Below are positions 1 through 8,542 of a stretch of DNA of 33,188 nucleotides, piece after piece. The translations under genes were made by a program, and so were the position numbers. How positions within the stretch are numbered: the first letter of the stretch is position 1; each line of letters opens with the position of its first letter. This stretch comes from Pseudomonadales bacterium (GTDB lineage Bacteria; Pseudomonadota; Gammaproteobacteria; Pseudomonadales; Azotimanducaceae): NCBI GenBank assembly GCA_017854255.1, contig JAFMIA010000032.1, positions 1 to 33,188 on the forward strand. The letters are read 5' to 3'. The notes under the pieces were generated by a model. The model was not told the DNA's origin. It did not search any database and saw only the letters and a list, made by a program, of their open reading frames with translations.

Positions 1-2
1 GT

Positions 3-338
3 TTCGGGATTAGTGATGGGGAATATCTCCCGATTGTGAAAGTGCAACCGCAATACCCAAGGCGGGCGTTGTCTCGCGGATTGGCAGGATACGTGATCGT
101 TGAGTTTACGGTGACCGCGCAAGGCACAGTCAAAGATCCCTTTGTGGTAGAGAATTGTGGGCACATACCGAATGCTCGCTCGCCCGCTGATTGCGTTGAT
201 AAGCCGAACAGCGTTTTCGATTCAGCGGCTGTTAAGGCGGCGCTTAAATTTAAGTACAAGCCCAAAGTCATTGATGGGAACCCGGTCGAAACCGGAGGGG
301 TTCAAAACAAGATCACGTTTGAACTGGCTGAAAGTTGA
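3..338 (+). CDS. TonB-family protein, C-terminal domain (5' end outside window)
   Basis: The frame is open from the left edge to a TGA at 336-338, so only the last 111 residues are seen; an internal GTG at 36 is not a credible start. The visible part is a TonB C-terminal domain: V-Q-P-Q-Y-P-R-R-A at the start, then GYVIVEFTV, a GTVKDP turn, FDSAAVKAALKFKYKP and a closing VQNKITFEL. This domain reaches across the periplasm and contacts the TonB box of outer-membrane receptors, passing on energy from an ExbB/ExbD motor. An insertion holding two cysteines (ENCGHI and ADCVD) sits between the first strands and the helix; a periplasmic disulfide is my inference. A TPR protein gene follows 14 bases later, an arrangement known from TonB2-type loci of Vibrio and Shewanella. 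Confidence 0.9.
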   Translation, partial: FGISDGEYLPIVKVQPQYPRRALSRGLAGYVIVEFTVTAQGTVKDPFVVENCGHIPNARSPADCVDKPNSVFDSAAVKAALKFKYKPKVIDGNPVETGGVQNKITFELAES

Positions 339-352
339 TGGAGAGGTTAGTC

Positions 353-1708
353 ATGGAGTTACAACGTAGCGCGAGCGGCTTGGTTAAGAGTCTGGTCGGC
401 ATCGCTCTGGTCATCAGTTTCGGGTTCGCGTCGATTGATGAAGTTATGGCGGAAGACGACAAGAAAAAAACACGTCGAGTCCCCGCTATTAGCCAAAGCT
501 TGTATAAGCAGATGTCTGAAGCGCAAGTCATGATCGATCCGGACTCAATTCCCCGCGAAGAGGGTGAGCCTGCGCCAGAGCCAAAGGGTACGCCTCAAGA
601 TGGTATTCAGATGCTCCTGGACATGACAAAAAAGAAGAAGCTGAACTCAAACGAGTTGTCCCAGCTTTGGAATCTCCTCGCATTTGGTTATTACACGCTC
701 GAAGATGTGCCAAATACGATTTACTCGTATGAGCAGGTTTTGGCAGCTGGAAAAGTGGGCTTAATTACGGAAGCACTTGAGAAGAACTCACTTCGGGCAC
801 TGTTTCAGTTGAATTATTCAATTGAGAAGTACGAGTTGGCTCTGAAGTATATTGATTTGTGGGAAGCGGTGAATGGCGCGCCTGATGCCGCCGTAAGCTA
901 CTTAAAGGCAACTGCTAATTATCAATTAGAGCGGTTTGAAGAGTCCTTAAAATGGGCACTGCAGGTCGAGGAAATCATCATCGCTGAAGGGCGTGAGATG
1001 AAGGAAAACTGGGTTTATCTCCAGGTTGTGCTCTACAGTGAGCTCAAAGATGACGATAATGTCATTCGGGTCTTAGAGCGGATGGTCGTTGACTATCCTA
1101 AGAAGCAGTACTGGATGCATCTCGCCGGGATGTACACCGAGAAAGAGTGGGATGATCGAGCGTTGTCCGCCTACTACGCGATCTACAGTCAGGGCATGTT
1201 TGAGAAAGATTCTGAGATTGTAATGTTGGCTCAGCGCCTTCTAAATGCCGAAGTACCGTATGAAGCGGCGATCGTGCTTGAAAAAGGCATTAAAGACAAG
1301 CTGGTGGAAACCAGTGAAAAGAATTTAAGACTGCTTGCGACCTGCTACACGGTTGCCCAAGAGATGAGCAAAGCGATTGATGCTTGGGAGCGTGCAACCA
1401 AGTCCTCCGAAGATGGTGATATTCAGTATCGTTTGGCACAAGCACTTGCCCAGCAAGATCGCCACAAGGAAGCGGTTGGCGCTTATCGCCAGGCTTTGGA
1501 AGATGATGAGTTGAAGTCGCCATCTGATGCCCATTTTTGGATGGCAATTTCTCACATGTCGTTGGAAAACTGGGATCAAGCTTCAACAGCGTTTAAGGCA
1601 GCCTCCAAATTAGATAAAAAGATTGAGAAACAGGCGCGTCAATACATCCGGTATATTGCCGGCGAAAAACGACGTCAGGCCGCGCTTAAAGAAATGCTTG
1701 AGGGCTAG
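353..1708 (+). CDS. Secreted TPR protein of a TonB2-type locus
   Basis: This is a 451-residue protein with a signal peptide: a hydrophobic stretch (LVGIALVISFGFASI) ends at VMA, with probable cleavage before EDDKKK. The mature part is almost entirely helical with TPR-like pairs, for example around residues 85-130 (LWNLLAFGYYTLEDVPNTIY), 180-215 and 330-445 (YRLAQALAQQDRHKEAVGAY and FWMAISHMSLENWDQAS). TTG at 335 and ATG at 338 also open the frame, but ATG 353 is chosen because GGAGAGG lies six bases before it and the signal peptide then starts correctly. It follows the TonB gene and is surely co-transcribed. TPR proteins in this position are thought to support TonB2-type transport in the periplasm; the exact role is not established. 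A 7-bp hairpin lies just after the stop (1722-1742). Confidence 0.85.
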   Translation: MELQRSASGLVKSLVGIALVISFGFASIDEVMAEDDKKKTRRVPAISQSLYKQMSEAQVMIDPDSIPREEGEPAPEPKGTPQDGIQMLLDMTKKKKLNSNELSQLWNLLAFGYYTLEDVPNTIYSYEQVLAAGKVGLITEALEKNSLRALFQLNYSIEKYELALKYIDLWEAVNGAPDAAVSYLKATANYQLERFEESLKWALQVEEIIIAEGREMKENWVYLQVVLYSELKDDDNVIRVLERMVVDYPKKQYWMHLAGMYTEKEWDDRALSAYYAIYSQGMFEKDSEIVMLAQRLLNAEVPYEAAIVLEKGIKDKLVETSEKNLRLLATCYTVAQEMSKAIDAWERATKSSEDGDIQYRLAQALAQQDRHKEAVGAYRQALEDDELKSPSDAHFWMAISHMSLENWDQASTAFKAASKLDKKIEKQARQYIRYIAGEKRRQAALKEMLEG

Positions 1709-2026
1709 TATTTGTTTGCTATAGCGCCGAGTGCGGGCGCTAGGATGAATGTGGGGTCATCGACAGCAAAAAAACGATGAGACGGGCCCCATAGGTCAAT
1801 AGCGGATATTATCGAGCGATCATGGTCGCGTTCAATTGGTTCAGGCGTTCCAGCCACCCAAATCATCCGAGCCATCCCAACGATGTAGGGCACGAGAGTC
1901 GCTCAACATCTCGCATCGTAAGGCCGAGACGTCAGTCGCTTAGTGCGCGATGGCGACGTCAGCCGGTTGTCTCAGGCTTCCAACGAGCGCCTCATATGGT
2001 CGAGCCTATTGGGTTTCAGACTGACC
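1709..2026. other. Intergenic region between convergent TPR and rsgA genes
   Basis: No convincing gene is seen in these 318 bases. A hairpin at 1722-1742 (TAGCGCC / GGCGCTA, 7-base loop) lies right after the TPR stop codon; it has no U-tract on either strand, so termination there is uncertain. The 8-mer GACGTCAG occurs twice in direct orientation (1928-1935 and 1955-1962). A 62-codon minus-strand frame from GTG 1893 to 1705 has a natural-looking composition (see findings) but no Shine-Dalgarno site and no family I recognise. Confidence 0.5.
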
Positions 2027-3025
2027 TCACTCGGTAACCGCCATCGCTTGTAGCAAGCTATACTGCCGCCACAAATCTGTGGTTCTCTTGGATTTTAGGG
2101 CCGTCTCACGTACCGCGCAGTCTGGATCCTCGTCGTGACGACAGTCAGAGAACCGACAATATTGCGCTGGCACCAGTAAGTCCTGATAGCGTTCAGCAAA
2201 TTGTGCGGGCTCAAACCAAATCTGAGCTTCGCGCATACCAGGGGTATCGATAATCAAGCCGCTGTCGTTGGGGAGGATGCACAACTCACGATGGGTGGTT
2301 GTGTGCCGGCCTTTATCATCAAAGGCGCGTACTGCTTGGGTTGGCATGTGATCAAGACCTAAAATTTGATTGATCATACTGGACTTCCCGACGCCCGAAG
2401 AGCCAATGAGGGCCGCGCATTGCCCTGGATTTAAGTTTTTCAGTGGTCCGGTTAGTGTCTCAGTATCATGCATATTGACCGGGTATACCTTAGTACCGTG
2501 CAAGATGGGCTCTAAGGCTTTGATTTTTGCGTCTGCATCTTCCGCGATATCGGCTTTGCTGAGGAGGAGGATTGCAGGCAGGCCACAACTCCAGGCCATG
2601 GTTAGAAAGCGTTGAATCCGATTCAGGTTGAAATTTTGATCAAGTCCGGACACGACAAAAATTAGGTCCAGGTTCGACACTAAAATTTGTTCGAGATAAT
2701 TGTCGCCTGAAGCGCGCCGCGACAGCTTGGAGCGTCTGGGAATTCGGCCTGTAATTGGGATGGTGGCGTTATTAGCCTCTAAAGAACCCAAAGTGACCCA
2801 ATCGCCAACAACCGGAAAGGCTGTTTTATCTCTTGGGTCAAAGCGTTGCCCGGTCGTTAGCGCTGCGCGGACGATACCGTTTTCAGTGATCACAGAATAA
2901 CGTTGGCGGTCTTGACGCATGACCCTGCCCAATCGGTCCAGATCAGTCTCACTGTCGAAACAGCCGATCATTTCGTGATAGCCCAGCTGAGCCAGGATCG
3001 GGTGGGTTTCTTTAAGATCTCGCAT
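2027..3025 (-). CDS. rsgA: Small ribosomal subunit biogenesis GTPase RsgA
   Basis: RsgA is a circularly permuted GTPase that tests late maturation of the 30S subunit and leaves it on GTP hydrolysis. The 332-residue protein shows the permuted motif order: G4 as SKAD (156-159), G1 as GSSGVGKS (208-215), the switch-I threonines in GRHTTT, and G3 as DTPG (260-263). An OB-fold-like N-terminal part (residues 40-100, VVGDWV) precedes them. The C-terminal zinc knuckle is present as C290, C295, H297, C303. The start is taken at ATG 3025, with AGAGG eight bases upstream and overlapping the last 14 bases of tctA; an earlier in-frame start at 3073 would lie inside tctA. It is the last gene of an overlapping run starting at serC, an unusual place for rsgA. 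Confidence 0.95.
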   Translation of the reverse strand: MRDLKETHPILAQLGYHEMIGCFDSETDLDRLGRVMRQDRQRYSVITENGIVRAALTTGQRFDPRDKTAFPVVGDWVTLGSLEANNATIPITGRIPRRSKLSRRASGDNYLEQILVSNLDLIFVVSGLDQNFNLNRIQRFLTMAWSCGLPAILLLSKADIAEDADAKIKALEPILHGTKVYPVNMHDTETLTGPLKNLNPGQCAALIGSSGVGKSSMINQILGLDHMPTQAVRAFDDKGRHTTTHRELCILPNDSGLIIDTPGMREAQIWFEPAQFAERYQDLLVPAQYCRFSDCRHDEDPDCAVRETALKSKRTTDLWRQYSLLQAMAVTE

Positions 3026-4511
3026 TAAACGTGCCTCTAATGAGCTTCTGTGCCAATGGTGCGATGAGCGCAAGGAAAATAAGTGTGGCTAAGACCAAGC
3101 TAATCGGGCGATCGAGTAGGTAACTGAGGTTGCCATCGCTAATGATGAGACTTCGACGGAGATTATCCTCGAGTAGGCCGCCCAATATAAAGCCCAGTAG
3201 CATTGGCGCCATGGGGAAGGCGCGGCGTCTAAGCCAAACGGCGACGAGGGCGAAGGCAATCATCAAATATAAATCAAAGAGATTAAAGGAAACCAAATAC
3301 ACACCGGTCAAAGAAAAGAAAATGATCAAGGGCGCAAGAATCGCTCTGGGAATATTCAGCAGCTTCGCGAAGATAGGAATCATTGGGAGGTTGAAGAACA
3401 ACAAGATCAGGTTGCCAATATACATGGAGACGACGATCGACCAAAACACCGTCGGCTCGTCTAAGTAAAGTCTGGGTCCGGGTTGGATGCCATAGGCAAG
3501 TAGGGCCCCTAATAGGATGGCGGTCGTGCCAGATCCGGGGATACCCAAGGTAAGAAGCGGCACAAAGGAGCCCGTACAAGCTGCATTGTTGGCGGATTCT
3601 GGCGCTGCCAGACCTTTCAAATTGCCTTGGCCAAAGGGCGGTCGCGGCGCTTTAGCGATGACTTTTTCGAAACCATAAGCAATGAACGAGGCAATGGTGG
3701 CGCCAGCGCCCGGCAGAACGCCGATTAAAAAACCTAAAACGGCGCTACGGGAAATCACGGGCGCGATACTGCGTATTTCCTGGGTCTCTAACCTGAGTGC
3801 CTGACTCGGGATAGTGGGAATTATGGTTTGAGTCGGCTGTTCCGCCCGCAGCATCATCAGGGCCTCGGTTAAGGCGAACGTGGCCATGGCAAGCATCAAA
3901 AAGCTAATGCCGTCGATTAAATCCATCCGACCAAACGTGAACCTCGGAATACCGGAGGCAAGGTCCGTACCCACCGTTGAGAGACACAGTCCAATAGCCG
4001 CCATCATGATCGCCTTCAGATACTGCCCAGGCTCGGAAAAAGAGGCAACGAGGGACAGGCCGAGGAGCATCATTAAGGTGTACTCCGGTGACTGGAAGGC
4101 GAGCGATAGGTTGGCCAGCGCAGGCGCCGAGATCATCAGCATAACCACTGCGATGGTCCCACCGAAAAAGGAGGCATAGGCGGCAACGGCAAGCGCTTTG
4201 CCAGCCTGACCGTTTCTGGCCATAGGATACCCATCGAATGCGGTCGCGACCGTTCCAGCAACCCCAGGCGCATTGATGAGAATGGCACTGGTTGAACCAC
4301 CGAAGATGGCGCCATAATAGACGCCTGCAAGCAATATCATTCCGCTGGACGGTTCTAGGTTATAGCTAATGGGAATCATAAGTGCGATGGCCGAAATCGG
4401 TCCAAGCCCGGGCAGCATGCCGATCAACATGCCAATTAGACAGCCAGCAGCGACAAACAAGAGATTAGAAAAGCTCAGTGCGGTAGATAGCCCAACTAAC
4501 AAACCATCCAT
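3012..4511 (-). CDS. tctA: Tripartite tricarboxylate transporter, large membrane subunit TctA
   Basis: A 499-residue, very hydrophobic protein with the TctA hallmark near the N-terminus: a glycine-rich stretch GMLIGMLPGLGPISAIALM followed by PISYNLEPSSGMILLAGVYYG and GGSTSAILINAPG. A second similar glycine-rich segment (GVLPGAGATIASFIAYGFEK, then TLGIPGSGTTAILLGALL) marks the internal repeat of the family. TctA is the main permease of TTT carriers, driven by an ion gradient and fed by the periplasmic TctC protein. The start ATG 4509-4511 shares one base with the tctB stop codon (TGATG), so translation is likely coupled; the resulting length matches the family (about 500). The longer frame to 4586 is rejected because it lies within tctB. 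The true substrate cannot be read from sequence. Confidence 0.95.
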   Translation of the reverse strand: MDGLLVGLSTALSFSNLLFVAAGCLIGMLIGMLPGLGPISAIALMIPISYNLEPSSGMILLAGVYYGAIFGGSTSAILINAPGVAGTVATAFDGYPMARNGQAGKALAVAAYASFFGGTIAVVMLMISAPALANLSLAFQSPEYTLMMLLGLSLVASFSEPGQYLKAIMMAAIGLCLSTVGTDLASGIPRFTFGRMDLIDGISFLMLAMATFALTEALMMLRAEQPTQTIIPTIPSQALRLETQEIRSIAPVISRSAVLGFLIGVLPGAGATIASFIAYGFEKVIAKAPRPPFGQGNLKGLAAPESANNAACTGSFVPLLTLGIPGSGTTAILLGALLAYGIQPGPRLYLDEPTVFWSIVVSMYIGNLILLFFNLPMIPIFAKLLNIPRAILAPLIIFFSLTGVYLVSFNLFDLYLMIAFALVAVWLRRRAFPMAPMLLGFILGGLLEDNLRRSLIISDGNLSYLLDRPISLVLATLIFLALIAPLAQKLIRGTFNARS

Positions 4512-4999
4512 CAAGGTCTGTCCAACCAGATGGTGAGGAGTCGCCCAGGACTGATGTAGATGTTCATTAAGTCGAGCAAGCCCCAAAGCACTAAGGGAAC
4601 CCCAACGGCCAAGGGCAATAAGAGTCGCCAGGCGATGGGGCCGGTTTTTCGAGCGGCGATGATCAAGAAAGCAATGCTCGCAAGGACAAAACCAAGGACA
4701 TCGATCAAACTGATGTAGATGACCAGCATCACGATCATTCCGAGAATCGGATCGTGATGGAGGCGATGTTCCAGGGGCTTCTGTGGATGTTGTTCTGTAG
4801 TCCGGAAAGCGCCAGTGAGCAGCATCAGTAGTGCAGCGATGAATCCCAGTCCGCCGGCAAGGTAAGGAAACGCGCTGGCGGTAAAATCACCCGGAAGCGA
4901 CCAAGGGTCTATGGGAATCTGTGCAGCAAGGTATAAATAGCCGGTAAAAAATAAAAGAAGAACTAGCGCCGGATAGTTGATTCGAGTCACTGGCGGCAC
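4511..4999 (-). CDS. tctB: Tripartite tricarboxylate transporter, small membrane subunit TctB
   Basis: A 162-residue protein with four predicted membrane helices, the pattern of TctB: helix 1 near 8-27, helix 2 near 44-63 (YLAGGLGFIAALLMLLTGAF), helices 3-4 near 87-150, the last containing VGVPLVLWGLLDLMNIYI. The start is a GTG at 4999 (a second GTG lies three codons later); no clear Shine-Dalgarno site is seen, consistent with translation coupled to tctC, which ends 11 bases upstream. TctB is the poorly conserved small subunit, recognised here as much by size and position between tctC and tctA as by sequence. Confidence 0.9.
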   Translation of the reverse strand: MPPVTRINYPALVLLLFFTGYLYLAAQIPIDPWSLPGDFTASAFPYLAGGLGFIAALLMLLTGAFRTTEQHPQKPLEHRLHHDPILGMIVMLVIYISLIDVLGFVLASIAFLIIAARKTGPIAWRLLLPLAVGVPLVLWGLLDLMNIYISPGRLLTIWLDRP

Positions 5000-5010
5000 C
5001 GGCTGCGCAT

Positions 5011-5985
5011 TTACCGTAAATAACCGATACTTTGCATCAGGGATCGAATCTGCGCCTCCTGCTGCGTCAAAAAAGCATAAAACGCATCGCCTTCAAGGTA
5101 GTTTTCTGCCCAGCCGTTGCGAAGTCGAATGTCATCAAATACAGCAGTCTCTGAAACCGTGCGAAGCGTGTGCCGCATCCGTGCGTATTGAGCATCTCCA
5201 AGGCCTTTAGCTGCGAAAAACCCGCGCCAATTCGCAAACACCAAATCAATACCCTGAGTGTTTAACAACGGCAGATCGGGTAGGTGCGGCATTGGGGCGG
5301 GCGCTGTGACCGCTATAATTTTAAGCAACCCTGCTTGATGCATCTGTAGTGCTTCACTGAGTCCCGTCGATAAAACCTGGGTTTCTCCTGACAAAAGGCC
5401 TGCCGCCGCCTTGCCGCCGCCGTCATAGGCGAGATAGACCAGTTGTTTGGGGTCAGCGCCAGCAAGTTGCAGCGCTTTGGCAAGGACGAAGTGATCGGTA
5501 TTGCCGCGCACAGAACCGCCTGCAACAACGATGGATCTTGGATCTGTTTTGTAACGCTTGGCGAGATCTGAAAAGTTCTGGATCTCGGAATCTGCGCGGA
5601 CGGCAAAGCAGCTGTAATCGGCGATCATTGCGGCAATCGGTACTAGGTCTCGAAAAGACTGCGGGAAAACACCCTGCAGCGCCCGGACTATGATGGGCGT
5701 CGAGCTGATGAGCAAAGTATTTTGCTGTCGGTCGGCAGTTTCGATGAGCTTTGCGATGGCGCGGCCACCGCCGCCGCCGGCGGCATTTTCATACGTAATG
5801 TTCGAGACCAGTTGCGTTTGACTTAGCGCGAGCCCCACGCCTCGAGCGGTGCCATCCCAACCGCCGCCAGGACCTGCTGGAATAAGGAAGTGAACGCGAT
5901 CTAGGCCCGCATCGGCGGCGACTGCGGTTGATCCGAAATCGATCAAAAAGGTCAGTGCGAGCGCGTAAGTTACAAGTTTATGCAC
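5011..5985 (-). CDS. tctC: Periplasmic substrate-binding protein TctC (Bug family)
   Basis: A 324-residue extracytoplasmic solute receptor. It has a signal peptide (hydrophobic LVTYALALTFLIDFG, cleavage likely after AVA) and then the Bug/TctC opening VHFLIPAGPGGGWDGTARG, a glycine-rich GGGGGRAIAKLIE segment, AGGSVRGNTDHFVLAKAL and a C-terminal FFAAKGL. These proteins enclose carboxylates such as citrate or other organic acids. The start is taken at GTG 5983-5985, which shares a base with the TAG stop of serC (TAGTG) and puts the signal peptide at the N-terminus; the longer frame to 6030 runs into serC. The glycine-rich loop NAAGGGGG departs from the common D-N-R-P-G-A-G-G motif, so the ligand may be atypical. 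Confidence 0.93.
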   Translation of the reverse strand: MHKLVTYALALTFLIDFGSTAVAADAGLDRVHFLIPAGPGGGWDGTARGVGLALSQTQLVSNITYENAAGGGGGRAIAKLIETADRQQNTLLISSTPIIVRALQGVFPQSFRDLVPIAAMIADYSCFAVRADSEIQNFSDLAKRYKTDPRSIVVAGGSVRGNTDHFVLAKALQLAGADPKQLVYLAYDGGGKAAAGLLSGETQVLSTGLSEALQMHQAGLLKIIAVTAPAPMPHLPDLPLLNTQGIDLVFANWRGFFAAKGLGDAQYARMRHTLRTVSETAVFDDIRLRNGWAENYLEGDAFYAFLTQQEAQIRSLMQSIGYLR

Positions 5986-7145
5986 TAGGAAACGGTCATA
6001 AGGGTTTCTGAAAAAGCCCAGTCGAGCCAAGGGGTAAGCTTTTCTAAATCAGTTGACTCAACCGTTGCGCCACCCCACAACCGTAGGCCGGGAGGTGCAT
6101 CGCGGTAGGCCGCAATATCGAACGCGACATTTTTTTGTTCGAGTAATGCGGTCATAGATTTAATAAAGGCTCTTTGGGCCGAGTCTGGAAGTCCGCCAAA
6201 AATTGGATCGATGATTTTAAGACAAATTGAGGTGCTGGATTGCTGACTGATATCGGGTGTTAAAAATGCTGCCCAGCTGCTCTGATCGACCCAATTTCGA
6301 ACCACGCTAAGGTTTGCCTGGCTGCGCGCGATGAGCGCAGACAGACCACCAATTTGAGTCGCCCAAGCCAAGGCATCAAGCTGATCTTCAACGGCAAGCA
6401 TGGAGGGCGTGTTAATCGTCGCGCCTTCAAATAAATCTCGAATCAGGGCGCCACCTTTGGTCAGTCGAAAGAGTTTGGGTAGGGGCCAGGCTGGATCATA
6501 GGACTCGAGCCGAGCGACTGCTCTGGGTGACAGGGCAATCATGCCATGGGCTGCTTCGCCGCCCATCACTTTCTGCCAAGACCAGGTTACAACATCGAGC
6601 TTCGTCCAAGGCAGTGCCATCGCAAAGCTCGCAGAGGTCGCATCGCAAAAGGTTAAGCCTTCTCGCACATCCGAGATCCAATCCCCATTGGGTATGCAGG
6701 CGCCGGAAGTCGTGCCATTCCAGGTGAATACGACATCGCGATCAAGGGTTGAGACTGCCGTCAGATCGGGCAAGCTGCCGTAGGGCGCATCAAAAATGCG
6801 AACGTCGTTCAGCTTCAATTGTTTTTGAATGTCCGTTTTCCAGCCAGCGCCAAAGCTCTCCCAAGACAGGACGTCTACACCCCGAGCGCCCAGCATGGTC
6901 CACATTGCCATCTCGAAGGCGCCAGTATCGGAGCCCGGAACAATGCCAAGCAGATAGTCATCGGGCATGCCTAGAAGGGCTTTGCTCTGATCAATAACGG
7001 CCTTAATACGCGACTTCGGCACACTGGCACGGTGAGACCGGCCGAGGGCGTCGATTGAAAGCTTGGTCAGCGCCCAGCCGGGCCGCTTCGCCGTCGGTCC
7101 GGAGGAGAAACAGGGATTGTTGGGTTTTGCTTCGGGTGGGTTCAT
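5985..7145 (-). CDS. serC: Phosphoserine aminotransferase, second (alphaproteobacterial/archaeal) SerC type
   Basis: A PLP enzyme turning 3-phosphohydroxypyruvate plus glutamate into phosphoserine. The 386-residue sequence has [12 protein letters not shown] at the N-terminus, the substrate-binding region [37 protein letters not shown], the cofactor aspartate in CDATSA, and the Schiff-base lysine in [14 protein letters not shown]. These are features of the TIGR01365-like subfamily best known in alphaproteobacteria, not of the E. coli-type SerC. No serA is adjacent. It leads a run of overlapping genes (serC, tctC, tctB, tctA, rsgA). ThrH, encoded at 24023, could supply the next step (phosphoserine phosphatase). 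The ATG at 7145 has no strong Shine-Dalgarno site. Confidence 0.92.
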   Translation of the reverse strand: MNPPEAKPNNPCFSSGPTAKRPGWALTKLSIDALGRSHRASVPKSRIKAVIDQSKALLGMPDDYLLGIVPGSDTGAFEMAMWTMLGARGVDVLSWESFGAGWKTDIQKQLKLNDVRIFDAPYGSLPDLTAVSTLDRDVVFTWNGTTSGACIPNGDWISDVREGLTFCDATSASFAMALPWTKLDVVTWSWQKVMGGEAAHGMIALSPRAVARLESYDPAWPLPKLFRLTKGGALIRDLFEGATINTPSMLAVEDQLDALAWATQIGGLSALIARSQANLSVVRNWVDQSSWAAFLTPDISQQSSTSICLKIIDPIFGGLPDSAQRAFIKSMTALLEQKNVAFDIAAYRDAPPGLRLWGGATVESTDLEKLTPWLDWAFSETLMTVS

Positions 7146-7179
7146 CGCATTTATCGGTTGTCTAGTGTTCAGAGTCGAG

Positions 7180-7209
7180 AGTATAAGGCATCATGGGGTT
7201 GTCTGTCGT
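7180..7209 (-). promoter_or_regulatory. Possible sigma70 promoter for serC operon
   Basis: On the minus strand a TATACT -10 (7180-7185) lies 18 bases after ACGACA (7204-7209; 4 of 6 matches to TTGACA). It sits about 35 bases upstream of the serC start, in the gap between serC and the divergent carrier gene. Pattern match only. Confidence 0.35.
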
Positions 7210-7288
7210 CGCTGTAAGCTGCAACTTCGTCAGATAGCCTTATTCTTAGGCGGATCTGAAAACGCACACGGTTATCGGAACATTGCGC

Positions 7289-8503
7289 ATGAAATCGAAT
7301 CTGGTCCTTGTGGCTTTAATGGCCGGCGCGGCTTTTTTTACACTCTCAGGTTACGAGTTAATTCGATCGTCGGCGACGGTTTTATTTAAAGCAGCCTATG
7401 GCGCTGAAAATTTACCGGTGGTGATGGCGTTGATGCCCCTGGTCATGTTTGCAGGTGTTTGGGGTTATGGCGCGCTGTTAACGCGCTTTGGTCCACGCCT
7501 TACATTAAGAATTACAACCATCGCCGCGGCCTGTTTGATGCTGCTGTGTTATGGCGCGCTGCAACTGGAGCTGTTATGGGTGACGGCCGTTCTATTTCTG
7601 CTGAAAGAGTTCTATGTGGTGCTTTTGATCGAACAGTATTGGAGCTATATCAACTCCAGACTCGATCAAGATACGGCAAAGCGTTTTAATGGGCCGATTA
7701 CCGGCCTTGCAGGGCTCGGTAGTGTGGTTGGTGGTGTCATGGTCGCGCAACTCGCAATCCCTTTCGGGACGGAAAATCTCGTTTTGCTTGCTGCTATTGC
7801 GTTGATCCCCGCGGCATTGCTTTCTAATACAGCCTATCGATGGTTTGGTGAGCCAGCAGACCATCAGGACGGGCCGCCCGCTGAAACCTTCAGCGAAGGG
7901 GTTGGTTGGCATTTCGTCAAGCGTAATCCGCGGTTGCTCGCGTTATTGGCGATCGTTTTATCATCTCAGATCATGGCTGCTGTATTGGACTTCAAGTTCC
8001 AAGGGATGTTGTCTGGCGCTTTCAACGGTGATGTCGATGCTGAAACAGCATTTCAAGGCGAGTTCTGGTCTTATCTCAATGCCGTCGCGGTTGCGGCGCA
8101 GTTTATTCTTACGCCGATCTTACTAACCGCTGTCGCGCTTCGGTGGGTGCACCTGTTGATGCCGGTTGTGCATCTCGCTTTGATTTTGTGGGCGATCATT
8201 GAGCCCGGCCTTTGGTCCGTGGGCGCGGCGTTCTTTGCGTTTAAGGTGTTTGATTACTCCGTGTTTCGAGGTGCGAAGGAACTCATTTATTTACCCTTGG
8301 GATTTCAGGAACGATTTAGAGCAAAGGAGTTTATCGATGTGTTTGGCTACCGTACGAGTAAGGGCGGATCATCCATCATTATTGCTACGCTTCAAAAAAG
8401 TGGTGTTGCCATGAGTCAATACTATTTGTGGATCGCCTTGTTGATGGCGAGCTTGTGGTTGGCATTGGTGTTTCCGCTGACGCGTAAGCGCGATGATCCA
8501 TAG
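7289..8503 (+). CDS. NTP/NDP-exchanger-like (Npt/Tlc, MFS-type) membrane transporter
   Basis: A 404-residue integral membrane protein with about 11-12 hydrophobic helices. Several signatures recall the bacterial nucleotide carrier group (COG3202-like relatives of chlamydial and rickettsial Npt/Tlc): FKAAYGAENLP after helix 1, EQYWSYINSRLDQDTAKRFNG in the middle, then GPITGLAGLGSVVGG, and near the C-terminus VFRGAKELIYLPLGFQERFRAKEFID followed by YRTSKGGSS. In parasites these exchange ATP for ADP; in free-living bacteria related proteins exist and their substrate is mostly unknown. ATG 7289 is preferred over TTG 7283; ribosome-binding sequence is weak. It is single and divergent from serC. Substrate assignment is inference. 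Confidence 0.75.
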   Translation: MKSNLVLVALMAGAAFFTLSGYELIRSSATVLFKAAYGAENLPVVMALMPLVMFAGVWGYGALLTRFGPRLTLRITTIAAACLMLLCYGALQLELLWVTAVLFLLKEFYVVLLIEQYWSYINSRLDQDTAKRFNGPITGLAGLGSVVGGVMVAQLAIPFGTENLVLLAAIALIPAALLSNTAYRWFGEPADHQDGPPAETFSEGVGWHFVKRNPRLLALLAIVLSSQIMAAVLDFKFQGMLSGAFNGDVDAETAFQGEFWSYLNAVAVAAQFILTPILLTAVALRWVHLLMPVVHLALILWAIIEPGLWSVGAAFFAFKVFDYSVFRGAKELIYLPLGFQERFRAKEFIDVFGYRTSKGGSSIIIATLQKSGVAMSQYYLWIALLMASLWLALVFPLTRKRDDP

Positions 8504-8542
8504 CGCCTGAATTTGAGTGAAGGGTTTGGGATATTGCTTACT

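Noticed and set aside
1722-1742. Rho-independent terminator of the TPR gene
   Set aside because: The stem is good, but no T-tract follows on either strand, so it is reported only as a hairpin.
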